A stretch of DNA of 64,000 bases from Gaiellasilicea sp033857955 (GCA_033857955.1 JAWVCW010000031.1:124001-188000); one strand, 5' to 3'; counted from the stretch's first letter, positions 50,740 to 58,707 are shown. A program made the numbers and translations. The notes: generated by a model not told the origin, from the sequence alone.

Positions 50740-51547
50740 CGACGCTTGCGGAGCGGCCGGTGGTCGTAAAGGCCGACCGCGGCCAGCTCGAACAGGTGAT
50801 CACGAACCTCGTCGTCAACGGGCGAGACGCGATGCCCGACGGCGGCCGCCTAACGATCAACGTCGCCACCGCGGCCCTCGAAAGCCTCGGCGATGGCCTG
50901 CCCTGCGCGCTGCTCAGCGTGACCGACGAAGGCTCGGGCATGGACATGGCGACTGCATCGCACATCTTCGAGCCTTCACGACGTGGGGAGATGAGGGGAC
51001 CGGGACCGGGCTCGGGCTCGCGACGGTGCACGGCATCATCGCCCAGAGCGGGGGACAGGTCGTCCTCGAGACCGCTTCCGGACGCGGCTCGACCTTCAGC
51101 GTTCACCTGCCCCTCTGCACCGACGAGCTGTCATCGCCCCAAACGCCGCCTGCGGCCCCGGCGACGGAGGCACCGAGACGATCCTCGTCGTCGAAGACGA
51201 CCCCACTGTCCGCGCGCTCGTGTCGAGAATGCTGGCGACACGCGGCTACGAGTCCTGGACGCCGCAGACGGCGAGCAGGCAATCGCGCAGTTCGACACAC
51301 GAGAACGCCCGATCCCGCTCGTCATCAGCCACCTGATCATGCGGGGCCTCAACGGCCGGAGACAGTCGAGCGCATCCGCGGAATCGAACCGGCGACGAAG
51401 GCACTCTTCATGTCCGGCGACACCGACGACGCAGTCATCCGAAGCGGTGAAGGACTCCCGCCTGGGACGAGCTTCATTCAGAAGCCCTTCAACGGCGACA
51501 AGCTGTCCGACCTCGTCCGAGAACTGCTCGACGAGGCCCCCGCCTGA
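50700..51547 (+). pseudogene. Decayed histidine kinase (HATPase) plus receiver remnant
   Basis: Recognisable pieces lie in changing frames. The HATPase N-half is GQLEQVITNLVVNGRDAMPD to SVTDEGSGMD (to about 50975). The G2 box TGTGLGLATVHGIIAQSGG follows in a second frame (about 50980-51160). Receiver start TILVVEDDPTVRALVSRML is in a third frame (about 51178-51255), receiver middle VLDAADGEQAIAQFD returns to the first frame, and the receiver end ALFMSGDTDD to LVRELLDEAPA is in the second frame. That is at least four frameshifts. The sensor and HisKA regions are absent. A non-functional hybrid-kinase relic; its 5' end is fused into the arsM tail. Confidence 0.8.
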
Positions 51548-51580
51548 CGCGCTACGCGTCGTTAGCTACGATCCGCGCCA

Positions 51581-51655
51581 CGGGGCGTGGCGCAGCCTGG
51601 TTAGCGCGCTAGTCTGGGGGACTAGAGGTCCCGAGTTCGAATCTCGGCGCCCCGA
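51581..51655 (+). tRNA. tRNA-Pro (anticodon GGG)
   Basis: A 75-nt cloverleaf: acceptor CGGGGCG / CGCCCCG with discriminator A, D-arm GCGCAGCCTGGTTAGCGC, anticodon arm CTAGT-CTGGGGG-ACTAG (loop positions 34-36 GGG), and T-arm CCGAG-TTCGAAT-CTCGG. No encoded CCA. Its 3' half is duplicated at 53487-53534. Confidence 0.95.
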
Positions 51656-51658
51656 TTA
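51611..51658 (+). repeat. attL-like 48-bp repeat (tRNA-Pro 3' half)
   Basis: Runs from the anticodon stem of tRNA-Pro to ATTA just past the acceptor stem. It matches 53487-53534 at 47 of 48 positions; the only difference is C/T in ACTAG/ATTAG. Typical attachment-site duplication of a tRNA-targeting integrative element. Confidence 0.85.
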
Positions 51659-51662
51659 GAGG

Positions 51663-51690
51663 AAAGCCCCGGTAATCGGGGCTTTTCGTT
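51663..51690 (+). terminator. Rho-independent terminator of tRNA-Pro
   Basis: AAAGCCCCG (51663-51671) / CGGGGCTTT (51677-51685) with a 5-nt loop, followed by TCGTTT. It lies 8 nt downstream of the tRNA. A degenerate equivalent (AAAAAGGC / GGGGCTTTTT) follows the second att copy at 53534-53562. Confidence 0.85.
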
Positions 51691-52050
51691 TCAGTGGATG
51701 CGGCCTGATCGGTGTGGATCGGGGCCTACTCAGGGCCTAAACGTCTGCATCGGCTTCCCTGAGTTGCACGTGGATCTCCGCGGCGTCCGTCAAGAAACGC
51801 TGGCGCTGGTCGTAACACAACGCCTGAACTGCGTGGAGATCTTCGACGGGAAACGGCCACCAGCTCGAGCCGAGCCTGGACTGCGGCAAATACCCGGAGC
51901 AGCGTCGCGGCGAGGCCGAAGAGATCGTCGAGCGAGACACTGAACGGGTGAACGCCTGCGGCCATGCGGTGCCAATCGCGAGGAACGATCCGTGAGCGAG
52001 CCGTTCTACATCATCAACAAAGCCGCCGATGAGGCGGACGGAGGAATACG
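51690..52050. other. Left part of the tRNA-Pro insertion, no intact gene
   Basis: On the minus strand two frames give protein-like pieces that look like one sequence split by a frameshift: HPFSVSLDDLFGLAATLLRV with FAAVQARLELVAV (near 51850-51955), then FPVEDLHAVQALCYDQRQRF to EADADV (51737-51860). Probably a relic ORF. A 20-bp repeat (51724-51743) overlaps its end. Confidence 0.35.
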
Positions 52051-52305
52051 TTGAAGCGCACTCTGGCAGCATTCGTCGCGGGTCTGACGTTCGGAGCAAC
52101 CGGCATCGGTGTGGCCGCCACGACCGGCATCATCAAGGTGGTCACCAACTCTGGCGCGACCTGCTACTTCGGGACCGGGCCGCAGGGACGGGGTGTCTTG
52201 TGCAACCGCTCCGACAAGAAGGGGTACATGGCGACCGTCACTCAGACGAAGGTGCTCGTCTGGAAGCAGAACGGGGCCATCGTCTTCTTTCGGCGGCAGC
52301 CGTAG
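52051..52305 (+). CDS. Small secreted protein, unknown
   Basis: 84 residues from a TTG start preceded by GGACGGAGGAA. Signal peptide at 1-23 (MKRTLAAFVAGLTFGATGIG, VAA). The mature part has two cysteines (GATCYFGTG, VLCNRSDK) and a Lys/Arg-rich beta-like tail. Cargo of the tRNA-Pro insertion. No family recognised. Confidence 0.6.
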   Translation: MKRTLAAFVAGLTFGATGIGVAATTGIIKVVTNSGATCYFGTGPQGRGVLCNRSDKKGYMATVTQTKVLVWKQNGAIVFFRRQP

Positions 52306-52360
52306 CGGCTCGAACAGCCCAGGGGAAGAGCTCGCGTGAGAAGCTGAGCGGGTGAACGGC

Positions 52361-52498
52361 ATGGTCAACGAACGGCGAGAGGAGCGGTGGGTGCTGCGGC
52401 TACTCGGGAACGTGATCGTCCTAACCGCGGCGATCGTCGCGCTGATGTTCGTGCTCTTCCTCGTGCTCCTGTTTGTCCTAAGCGGTGGCGGAGACTGA
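52361..52498 (+). CDS. 45-residue membrane peptide
   Basis: Starts ATG 52361 (GTG 52352 also in frame). Charged N-terminus MVNERREERWVLRLL, then one strongly hydrophobic helix rich in Val/Leu/Phe (residues about 17-40) and the tail SGGGD. Small-membrane-protein or toxin-peptide-like composition, but no partner RNA or antitoxin was seen. Cargo of the insertion. Confidence 0.5.
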   Translation: MVNERREERWVLRLLGNVIVLTAAIVALMFVLFLVLLFVLSGGGD

Positions 52499-52509
52499 AC
52501 GCGTGGCTT

Positions 52510-52635
52510 CTCAGTTGCGGGCACTCGGTGCCGATGCTCGAGCACGACCGCCCGGACGATCCACCGCGCCGGCCGCCCATGTGTCACGTCTGCGAAAAGC
52601 TCCGGAACGTCGACAGCGCGTCGAAGCCCTCGTAG
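52510..52635 (+). CDS. Possible zinc-ribbon-like peptide (start unclear)
   Basis: The frame ending at 52635 encodes LSCGHSVPMLEHDRPDDPPR, then RPPMCHVCEKLRNVD, a C-x-H...C-x-x-C arrangement typical of small zinc ribbons in phages and islands. The frame is open back to GTG 52387, but that part overlaps the 45-residue peptide gene and is not protein-like. A frameshift or non-canonical start is possible. Confidence 0.35.
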   Translation, partial: LSCGHSVPMLEHDRPDDPPRRPPMCHVCEKLRNVDSASKPS

Positions 52636-52647
52636 GCTCGGCGCAGG

Positions 52648-53358
52648 ATGCTGGCTCTCTCGATTCCGGACTGGTCGCACCACACGCTTGAGTTCTGGAC
52701 AGCCGTCGGCACGGTCGGCGCGGTCATCGTCGCGGTGCTCGGTAGCCTCATGCGTTCCGTTTGGCGAGCGCGGTCAGAGAGGCGTCGGAGGCCAGCGGTG
52801 ATGCTCGGCTACGAGCCGGAGACGTGCCTTCAGCTTGAGGCGGTGATCTCGTCGGTAGGTGCTCGTGAACGTCCAGCCGCTTACGCACGGCTCCGTGTCA
52901 CCAACAAGCTTGGCCGCAATGCAGCCGAGGGTGTGCAGGTACTCGTCGCCAGCTTGGAGCCTCTCGAGAAAGCCGCCAAGATCGCTGACGATAAGTGGCG
53001 GTCTGGGATTATGTGGAATGTTGGATCGCTCGGGTGGACGCACGCCGATCCCCCAGACCTGACGATCGGGCCGGGCGCAATGCGAACAGTCGATCTCGGG
53101 CGCATCGAAGGTGCCGACGATCCGTACTTCACGCTCGGACTACCCGACCAGCAACGACCGGCATCGCGCGTTGACCGGATGCCGGCGGGTCGCTACCGCC
53201 TGAGGCTTGCCGTCGTCGGCCACAACTTCGATGCCAGGCTCTGGGAGTTGGAGCTCGACTACGACGGCGGGTGGATACCGCAAGCTGATGAGCCGTTCGT
53301 TCACCTAAAGATCTCGGCGCCGCGTCCGGCTCGCTTGGTCATCAAGGGGACGCAGTAG
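52648..53358 (+). CDS. Hypothetical N-terminally anchored protein
   Basis: 236 residues. One membrane segment near the N-terminus (FWTAVGTVGAVIVAVLGSLM, about 16-35), followed by a basic stretch (RARSERRRR) and a soluble domain of beta-rich character (YARLRVTNKLGRNAAEGVQV, GRYRLRLAVVGHNFDARLWE). The layout (anchor, then immunoglobulin-like domain with the L-R-V-x-N pattern) recurs in island-borne hypothetical proteins. Function unknown. Confidence 0.65.
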   Translation: MLALSIPDWSHHTLEFWTAVGTVGAVIVAVLGSLMRSVWRARSERRRRPAVMLGYEPETCLQLEAVISSVGARERPAAYARLRVTNKLGRNAAEGVQVLVASLEPLEKAAKIADDKWRSGIMWNVGSLGWTHADPPDLTIGPGAMRTVDLGRIEGADDPYFTLGLPDQQRPASRVDRMPAGRYRLRLAVVGHNFDARLWELELDYDGGWIPQADEPFVHLKISAPRPARLVIKGTQ

Positions 53359-53486
53359 TCCCAAGGCCCAATCAGGGCCCAAACGCCTCGGACACGTCCT
53401 GCGCAGCCATGCGGCGCGGCCATCGAAGACCCGCTTGGCTAACCCGTTCCCGCCACTTCCGACCACGACCCGCCAACGCGCCACGC

Positions 53487-53534
53487 AGTCTGGGGGATTA
53501 GAGGTCCCGAGTTCGAATCTCGGCGCCCCGATTA
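53487..53534 (+). repeat. attR-like 48-bp repeat (tRNA-Pro 3' half copy)
   Basis: Second copy of the tRNA 3' half, 47 of 48 identical to 51611-51658. It lacks the 5' half, so it cannot encode a tRNA. The 220 bp after it (53535-53756) contain no convincing gene. Confidence 0.85.
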
Positions 53535-53756
53535 AAAAGGCACCCATTTGCGGGGCTTTTTCTTTCTCGTAGGTTGGGAACGAGCGATCCGAACGAGCCG
53601 CAGCCGCCCGTACGTATCTCGGAAGTGAGCTACCCCGAGGTCAAGAAGGCGCACATGGCACCGAGGTGCTGGCTCCGGACTTCGCTGACGGGAGGACCCG
53701 AATCGGATCTCGGCTAAGCGCCAGGAGCGCCCAGCGATGAGAAGGCTCGTTTGCGG

Positions 53757-54134
53757 ATGGTGACTCGTGTCAATGATGACAGAGTGACTGCGGCCTACAC
53801 AACCGTGCTCCTTGTTGAAGACAACGACATGGTTCGGACATTGCTCACCCGCGCCCTCGAGCGCGCCGACCACCGCGTGCTGACCGCAGCCGACGCCGAG
53901 CGAGCGCTAGCGCTCGTCGAAGACTACGAACACCACATCGACGTGGTAGTTAGCGATGTCCGGCTGCCCTCGATGGGGGGCGTAGAGTTCGCCGAGGAGC
54001 TCCGCCGGCGGGATCCGGAGTTGCCGGTACTGCTGATCGGCGGCTTCGACACCGCGGCGACGGGCTTCCCAGAACTCGAGAAACCTTTCACCCTCGATGC
54101 GCTGCAAAGCAAAATCGCCGAGATCGTGCACTAG
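53757..54134 (+). CDS. Stand-alone response-regulator receiver domain
   Basis: 125 residues from ATG 53757 (TTG 53751 also possible). CheY-like: TTVLLVEDNDMVRTLLTRAL (acidic pair), phosphoacceptor Asp in VVVSDVRLPSMGG, and Lys in LEKPFTLDAL. The switch Thr/Ser position is Gly (LLIGGFD), so signalling may be altered. No output domain. Just outside the tRNA-Pro insertion; the nearby kinase is a pseudogene. Confidence 0.85.
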   Translation: MVTRVNDDRVTAAYTTVLLVEDNDMVRTLLTRALERADHRVLTAADAERALALVEDYEHHIDVVVSDVRLPSMGGVEFAEELRRRDPELPVLLIGGFDTAATGFPELEKPFTLDALQSKIAEIVH

Positions 54135-54245
54135 CTCGATCGCCAGGGCTCGCGAACGGGGACAGAAAGGCGCTTTCAGAGCCGACGGCGACACCTAGCG
54201 CCGAACCTAGGTCCCGCGGAATGGGAGCTGGACCTTCGGCCTATA

Positions 54246-54317
54246 GGTGCGGCTGGTGTCCCAGGGGCGAAGGGTCAGGCGGGGCCGGAAGGACCCGCCG
54301 GCCCGGCAGGTTCCATC
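54246..54317 (+). other. Collagen-like Gly-X-Y fragment
   Basis: One frame reads GAAGVPGAKGQAGPEGPAGP then AGSI, eight Gly-X-Y triplets, without a plausible start or continuation. Probably a remnant of a collagen-like surface protein gene. The rest of 54135-54468 holds nothing recognisable. Confidence 0.4.
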
Positions 54318-54468
54318 GGTTCCCTGGCCGTCGGGAAACGGTACCGCAGGCGCGCTGAGGGGCCGTCCTCACCGCGCCCGCGTTCCACCCATCGTGCTTC
54401 TAGACGCGTCTGGAGCGCGGAAGTTGGAGCCGGCGGGAGGACGGCGCGCAACTTCCGCTCCTGCAAGC

Positions 54469-54717
54469 GTGCTTCGGCTCGCTCTGGCATCCGCTTTGAC
54501 CGCAATGGCAACAGCGTTGGTGGCGACGGTTGACCACCGGCAGAAATGGGAGGTCGAGTTTGCCGCGCAGGAGGCCGCCTGGTTCTGCGCGCATGGGCGC
54601 CCTTCGTCGTGCCGCGACTTTGACGAGGTGGCGTACGAAAAGCGGTGGGAGGAGCGCGAGCTCGTCTACCGCGTCGCGTTCCTCACGCTCGCCGCGAGTG
54701 CCTCCTACTCGTCGTAA
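54469..54717 (+). CDS. Small membrane protein, probably frameshifted
   Basis: 82 residues from GTG 54469. N-terminal hydrophobic helix (LRLALASALTAMATALVATV), then an extracytoplasmic stretch with two cysteines (AAWFCAHGRPSSCRDFDEVA). A second helix begins LVYRVAFLTLAAS and stops abruptly. In a neighbouring frame the helix continues as CLLLVVTALWKRRSERAPVK, so one indel near 54695 seems to have truncated a two-helix protein. Confidence 0.45.
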   Translation: MLRLALASALTAMATALVATVDHRQKWEVEFAAQEAAWFCAHGRPSSCRDFDEVAYEKRWEERELVYRVAFLTLAASASYSS

Positions 54718-54770
54718 CCGCGCTCTGGAAGCGGCGATCTGAGCGTGCGCCGGTGAAGGGCGGAGCACCC

Positions 54771-55550
54771 TCAGCCGAGCTCGTCGATCAGATCGGCGAT
54801 GGAGTCGACGATTCGTGAAGGCCGGTAGGGAAACCTCTCGGCCTCGGCGCGGGAGGTGATGCCGGTCAGGACGAGCACCGTGTGCATGCCCGCCTCGAGG
54901 CCCGACACGACATCGGTGTCCATGCGGTCGCCGACCATCGCGGCCGTCTCCGAGTGGGCGTCGATAGCGTTGAGCGCCGAGCGCATCATGAGCGGGTTAG
55001 GCTTGCCCACGAAGTACGGGTCGACGCCGGAGGCGCGACTGATGAGCGCTGCAACCGAGCCGGTCGCGGGCAGCGGGCCGTCGGGCGTCGGTCCGGTCGG
55101 GTCGGGATTGGTTGCGATGAACCTCGCGCCTCGGACGACGAGGCGGATCGCCTGCGCGATGCGCTCGAAGCTGTAGGTCCGGGTCTCGCCGAGCACGACG
55201 TAGTCGGGATCCTGGTCCGTCAGGGTGTAGCCGGCCTCGTGGAGCGCGGTCGTCAGCCCTGCTTCGCCGATCGCGAACGCTGTGCCGCCGGGCCGCTGGC
55301 CGGCGAGAAAATTTGCCGTCGCCAGCGCAGAGGTCCAGATCGCCTCCTCCGGGACGTCCAGGCCGATCGTGCGCAGCCGGGCGGTCAGGTCGCGCCGCGT
55401 GTACATCGAGTTGTTCGTCAGCACGAGGAAGGGCAGACCCTGCTCGCGTAGTCGCTCGAGGAACCGGTCGGCGCCGGGTATGGCGCTCTGCTCGTGCACC
55501 AGCACCCCGTCCATGTCCATCAGCCACGAGCGAATCTCGCGTCGTTTCAC
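54771..55550 (-). CDS. HAD-superfamily IIA phosphatase (NagD-like)
   Basis: 259 residues from GTG 55550 with GGAG about 6 nt upstream. HAD motif I SWLMDMDGVLVHEQSAIPGA, motif II FLVLTNNSM, cap region GLTTALHEAGYTLTDQDPDY, motif III/IV VGKPNPLMM and MVGDRMDTDVVSGLEAGMHT. Dephosphorylates small phosphometabolites (p-nitrophenylphosphatase/NagD group); the natural substrate is unknown. Confidence 0.92.
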   Translation of the reverse strand: MKRREIRSWLMDMDGVLVHEQSAIPGADRFLERLREQGLPFLVLTNNSMYTRRDLTARLRTIGLDVPEEAIWTSALATANFLAGQRPGGTAFAIGEAGLTTALHEAGYTLTDQDPDYVVLGETRTYSFERIAQAIRLVVRGARFIATNPDPTGPTPDGPLPATGSVAALISRASGVDPYFVGKPNPLMMRSALNAIDAHSETAAMVGDRMDTDVVSGLEAGMHTVLVLTGITSRAEAERFPYRPSRIVDSIADLIDELG

Positions 55551-55619
55551 TGCATTCTCCTCGCCGCAGCCGACCATACTTCGACAGGTCGTCTCCGTGA
55601 CGAGCGGTACCGTCTCGGC

Positions 55620-57146
55620 ATGATGCGGGTCGCGATCGCGGGAGTGGCCGCGCTGGGGATTGGGCTCGCCGCCGCGCCGGACCACGCCGAACCCGTCGCG
55701 GTTCTCGTCGTCCCGGCGCAGGAGGTGTGGGCGCAGGCTGACCGCGGCGCCGCGGGGCTCCTCGTGCCCGGAGCGGGGGCGACAGTGACCCGAGAGCAGG
55801 CGCTGCGATCGCTCACGACCGGCCGGAGCGTGTCCGGACTCGCGGGAGAGGAGCACCGTGAGCCGCTGATCCGGATTGCGTCGCGCGCCGGGCCGATCAC
55901 GATCTACGTCGCGCTGCCGTCGCCGGGCCGCCACCACAACGTCACTCGCTATCCGCTCGCGCTCGTCGGCCGCGGCTACCGGGGAATCCTCGACTCGCCG
56001 TCGACCCGACTGCCGGGGCTCGTCTCGATCGCCGACATCGCGCCGACCGCAGTCGCGCTCGAGCGGGGCACGAAGCCGGTACTCGGCGTCCGGCCGGGGA
56101 ACGCCGATTCGCTGCATGCACTCGATGTGCGGCTGACCCGCGCACACGACTCCCGGACCGCCGCGACCGTCGGACTCGCCGCGCTTCTCGTCTCCCTCGC
56201 TGCCGCGGCGTTCGCGGCGCGCTCGCGCCGGCTGGCTCGCTCCGCGCTGCTCGCGGCCCCGGGCGCGATCTCGGCCGCGCTGCTGCTGTCCGCCGCCGGC
56301 GTCCGCTCGCCGCTCTGGGTCGGCATCGCCGTCGCGACGGGAGGAGCCGTCACGGCTCTGGTGACCGGCAGGTCGGAAGCTCTCTTCGGGCCTGTCGTCG
56401 CGCTCTTTCTGGCGTTCTTCCTCATCGTGCTCGCGGCGTTCCCGGAGACGAATGCGCTCGCTGCGATCGGGCCGCACCCTGACGGAGGTGTCCGCTTCTT
56501 CGGTGTCACCAACCAGGTGGACACGCTCCTGTTGGCGCCGGTGCTGGCCGCGGCTGCGACGTCGCGGCGCTGGCTCGCCACCGTCGGCCTGCTCGCCCTC
56601 CTGGTACTCGGCTGGAGTCGCGCCGGCGCCGACGGCGGCGGCGTGCTCGTGCTCCTCGCCGGGCTGGCTGCGCTCGTACTGCAGGAAGGGCTCCGGCGCC
56701 TCTCCGTCGTCCGCGTCGCGCTGGCTGGAGCTGGGGTGCTCGGCCTCGCGCTCCTCCTCGTCGCCTTGGACGCCGGCCTCGGCGGGTCGAGCCACGTGAC
56801 CGATGCCGTTGGCGGCGGCCCCTCCGGCCTGGCGGACGACCTCGGGCGGCGCCTCGACGTCAGCTGGGCAGGCGCAACGGCCTCGTGGCACGCGAGCCTT
56901 CTCTGCGCGGTGGGACTCGCGGCGCTGCTCGCCGTGGCGCTGCTCGCCCCGTGGCAGCGAGCGACCACCGCGTTCCTGGTCGCCCTCGCGGTCTCGCTCG
57001 TCGTCAACGACTCGCCCGTGGACGAGCTCGCATGGGGCGCGGTCGGGGCTGCTGCGCTGTTTGCCCGGGAGACCGCGTCTAGCGCGCGCAGGTCCTGGTC
57101 GACCAGCCCGCGAGCGTCGCCAGTGCCCTCCCGGCCTTCAGCGTGA
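55620..57146 (+). CDS. Large polytopic membrane protein, unknown
   Basis: 508 residues from ATG 55620 (a second ATG follows directly). Signal/anchor at the N-terminus; an extracytoplasmic domain to about residue 185 with PGLVSIADIAPTAVALERGT, resembling the end of alkaline-phosphatase/sulfatase-like domains; then about ten hydrophobic helices. TACCGT lies 7 nt upstream. Its 3' end overlaps the convergent membrane gene by 68 nt. Function unknown; probably envelope-related. Confidence 0.65.
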   Translation: MMRVAIAGVAALGIGLAAAPDHAEPVAVLVVPAQEVWAQADRGAAGLLVPGAGATVTREQALRSLTTGRSVSGLAGEEHREPLIRIASRAGPITIYVALPSPGRHHNVTRYPLALVGRGYRGILDSPSTRLPGLVSIADIAPTAVALERGTKPVLGVRPGNADSLHALDVRLTRAHDSRTAATVGLAALLVSLAAAAFAARSRRLARSALLAAPGAISAALLLSAAGVRSPLWVGIAVATGGAVTALVTGRSEALFGPVVALFLAFFLIVLAAFPETNALAAIGPHPDGGVRFFGVTNQVDTLLLAPVLAAAATSRRWLATVGLLALLVLGWSRAGADGGGVLVLLAGLAALVLQEGLRRLSVVRVALAGAGVLGLALLLVALDAGLGGSSHVTDAVGGGPSGLADDLGRRLDVSWAGATASWHASLLCAVGLAALLAVALLAPWQRATTAFLVALAVSLVVNDSPVDELAWGAVGAAALFARETASSARRSWSTSPRASPVPSRPSA

Positions 57147-58707
57147 AACGCATCGTCACGGTCCCTGGGCCGGGCGCGTCGAGCACGGTCATCCCCGACC
57201 GGTCGCGTTGGAGGCAGCCGCGGGAGACCTTCCAGTAGGGCGACCAGCTCGTCGCGATCCGGTAGCGGCCGGCTGCGGTCACCGTGAACGTGATCCGCGA
57301 GTGGCCGAACGTGAGGACGTTCGTGCGGCCGGGACCGGTGACGAGCTTCCACGGCGCGGGAACGGCGTAGACAGTCGTGTGAGCCGAGCGAAACACCGGC
57401 CGCAGCCCGGTGCGGCCGCTTCGCAGCAGCGCCGCCTCCGCCGCCGCGCTGTAGTCGAGCGGGGCGTCCGGGAGCACGACGTAGCGAACAGCCACCTGCC
57501 GCAGCCAGCGGATCCACGTGCGCGCGCCCAGCTCGTCGTCGTCGTAGAGCACCTCGTTGCGAGGGAAGTCCTCCTGGCGGAACCAACCGCGGGTGATCGG
57601 GATGCCCGCGGCCGGCAGATAGGCCGCGGCCCAATGCCCCGTCGTATCAACCACCTCGACCCGGTAGGAGGGGTCGAGGTGACCCTTGAGGAAGCCGATC
57701 GCGGGCGCCCAGTAGGCCTCGTCCGCCGCCGGGTCGGACACCCCTTTCGCATAGCTCGCCGCGAGCGGGGACACGTTCCACGACAGCGCCAGCAGGAAGG
57801 CCACCGCCGCGAGTGGGAGCGGCCGCCAGCGACGTAACGAGAGGGTCAGGATCGCGAGCGGCACGGCGGCAAACCGGAGCCGCGCGATGTTCTCACCGAG
57901 GCTGGAAGGGACGAGGAACGCAGTCACGCAGACCGGGAGATAGAGCACGTACAGCCACCGCAGCACCCGAGCCTCCTGCACCCGCCACGTGAAGACGATG
58001 CCGAGGAGGCAGAACACGCAGACCGCAGCCAGCTCCTCGATCGAGAAGGGGAAGCGGCCGCCGGCAGGGAAAAGTCGCCAGAGAACGAGCCAGACCGTCG
58101 CGAGCGCACCGACGGTCACCGCAGGCAGCGTGAGCTCGGCCCGGGCGGGCAGCCGCGCGAGGCCGATCGCTGCCAGCAGCAGGGCGAGCAGCGCGAACGC
58201 GAGTGGGCTGGCCGCGAAGCAGAGGACGGTCAACAGGGCGAAGCGCAAGCGGGCTCGTGACTGGAGCGCCCACAGCGCCAGCAGCGCAAAGGCCACGCCG
58301 AGCGCGAAGGGATAGGCGCCGGAGAGCACGACACCCGCCCAGACGACGGCGAACGACCGGCTCGACCAGCGCGAGGCCGGACCCCATTCCCGGGCGGCGA
58401 TCACGGTGAAGGCGAGCGCGGCAGTCGCGATGCTGAGCACCGCCAGCAGCTGGATCCCGAACAGCCAGGCGGCGGGGTAGTAGAGGAGGCTGTAGGTGAC
58501 GAAGCTGTAGCGGCCCTCGTACCAGAAGTTGTTCCAGAGCTGAAAGCCGTGGTCGCGAAAGAGCCCGCTCTGGTAGACGTGCGCTGCGAGGTCGCTGCCG
58601 GGAGGCCCGAACGCGGCGAGCAGCGAGGCGACGAGCACGGCGAGCCCGAAGGCGAGGAGCGCCTCCGCCGCGAGCGGTGTCAGAACTCTTCGGGCCGGCG
58701 ACTCCAC
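57079..58707 (-). CDS. GT-C-like polytopic membrane protein
   Basis: 542 residues from GTG 58707. About eleven membrane helices, beginning with GPPGSDLAAHVYQSGLFRDH in the first external loop, where an Asp near the end of helix 1 is the usual GT-C signature. A large C-terminal extracytoplasmic domain (about 340-540) contains RGWFRQEDFPRNEVLYDDDE and VRYVVLPDAPLDYS. Possibly a lipid-linked sugar glycosyltransferase; neighbours include a GH99-like enzyme. Not proven. Confidence 0.65.
   Translation of the reverse strand: MESPARRVLTPLAAEALLAFGLAVLVASLLAAFGPPGSDLAAHVYQSGLFRDHGFQLWNNFWYEGRYSFVTYSLLYYPAAWLFGIQLLAVLSIATAALAFTVIAAREWGPASRWSSRSFAVVWAGVVLSGAYPFALGVAFALLALWALQSRARLRFALLTVLCFAASPLAFALLALLLAAIGLARLPARAELTLPAVTVGALATVWLVLWRLFPAGGRFPFSIEELAAVCVFCLLGIVFTWRVQEARVLRWLYVLYLPVCVTAFLVPSSLGENIARLRFAAVPLAILTLSLRRWRPLPLAAVAFLLALSWNVSPLAASYAKGVSDPAADEAYWAPAIGFLKGHLDPSYRVEVVDTTGHWAAAYLPAAGIPITRGWFRQEDFPRNEVLYDDDELGARTWIRWLRQVAVRYVVLPDAPLDYSAAAEAALLRSGRTGLRPVFRSAHTTVYAVPAPWKLVTGPGRTNVLTFGHSRITFTVTAAGRYRIATSWSPYWKVSRGCLQRDRSGMTVLDAPGPGTVTMRFTLKAGRALATLAGWSTRTCAR

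Larger units (their letters stand above)
51611..53534. mobile_element. 1.9-kb insertion at tRNA-Pro, no integrase seen
   Basis: Bounded by 48-bp direct repeats of the tRNA 3' half. The unit from one repeat start to the next is 1876 bp. Content: a relic ORF on the minus strand, an 84-residue secreted protein, a 45-residue membrane peptide, a possible zinc-ribbon peptide and a 236-residue anchored protein. No recombinase, replication or transfer gene is visible. Near each end lies a 20-bp direct repeat (51724-51743 and 53366-53385, 17 of 20 identical) that could be integrase arm sites. Either a deletion remnant of a larger island or a satellite mobilised in trans. Confidence 0.7.

Noticed and set aside
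51589..51660. Element inserted by a transposase with target-site duplication
   Set aside because: The repeat is 48 bp and coincides with a tRNA 3' half, which fits site-specific recombination rather than transposition; no terminal inverted repeats are seen.
53487..53534. Second tRNA-Pro gene
   Set aside because: Only the 3' half is present; D-arm and 5' acceptor strand are missing, so it is an attachment-site copy.
53532..53873. 113-codon minus-strand open frame after the second att copy
   Set aside because: Overlaps the receiver gene antisense, starts in non-coding sequence and shows no fold or signal.
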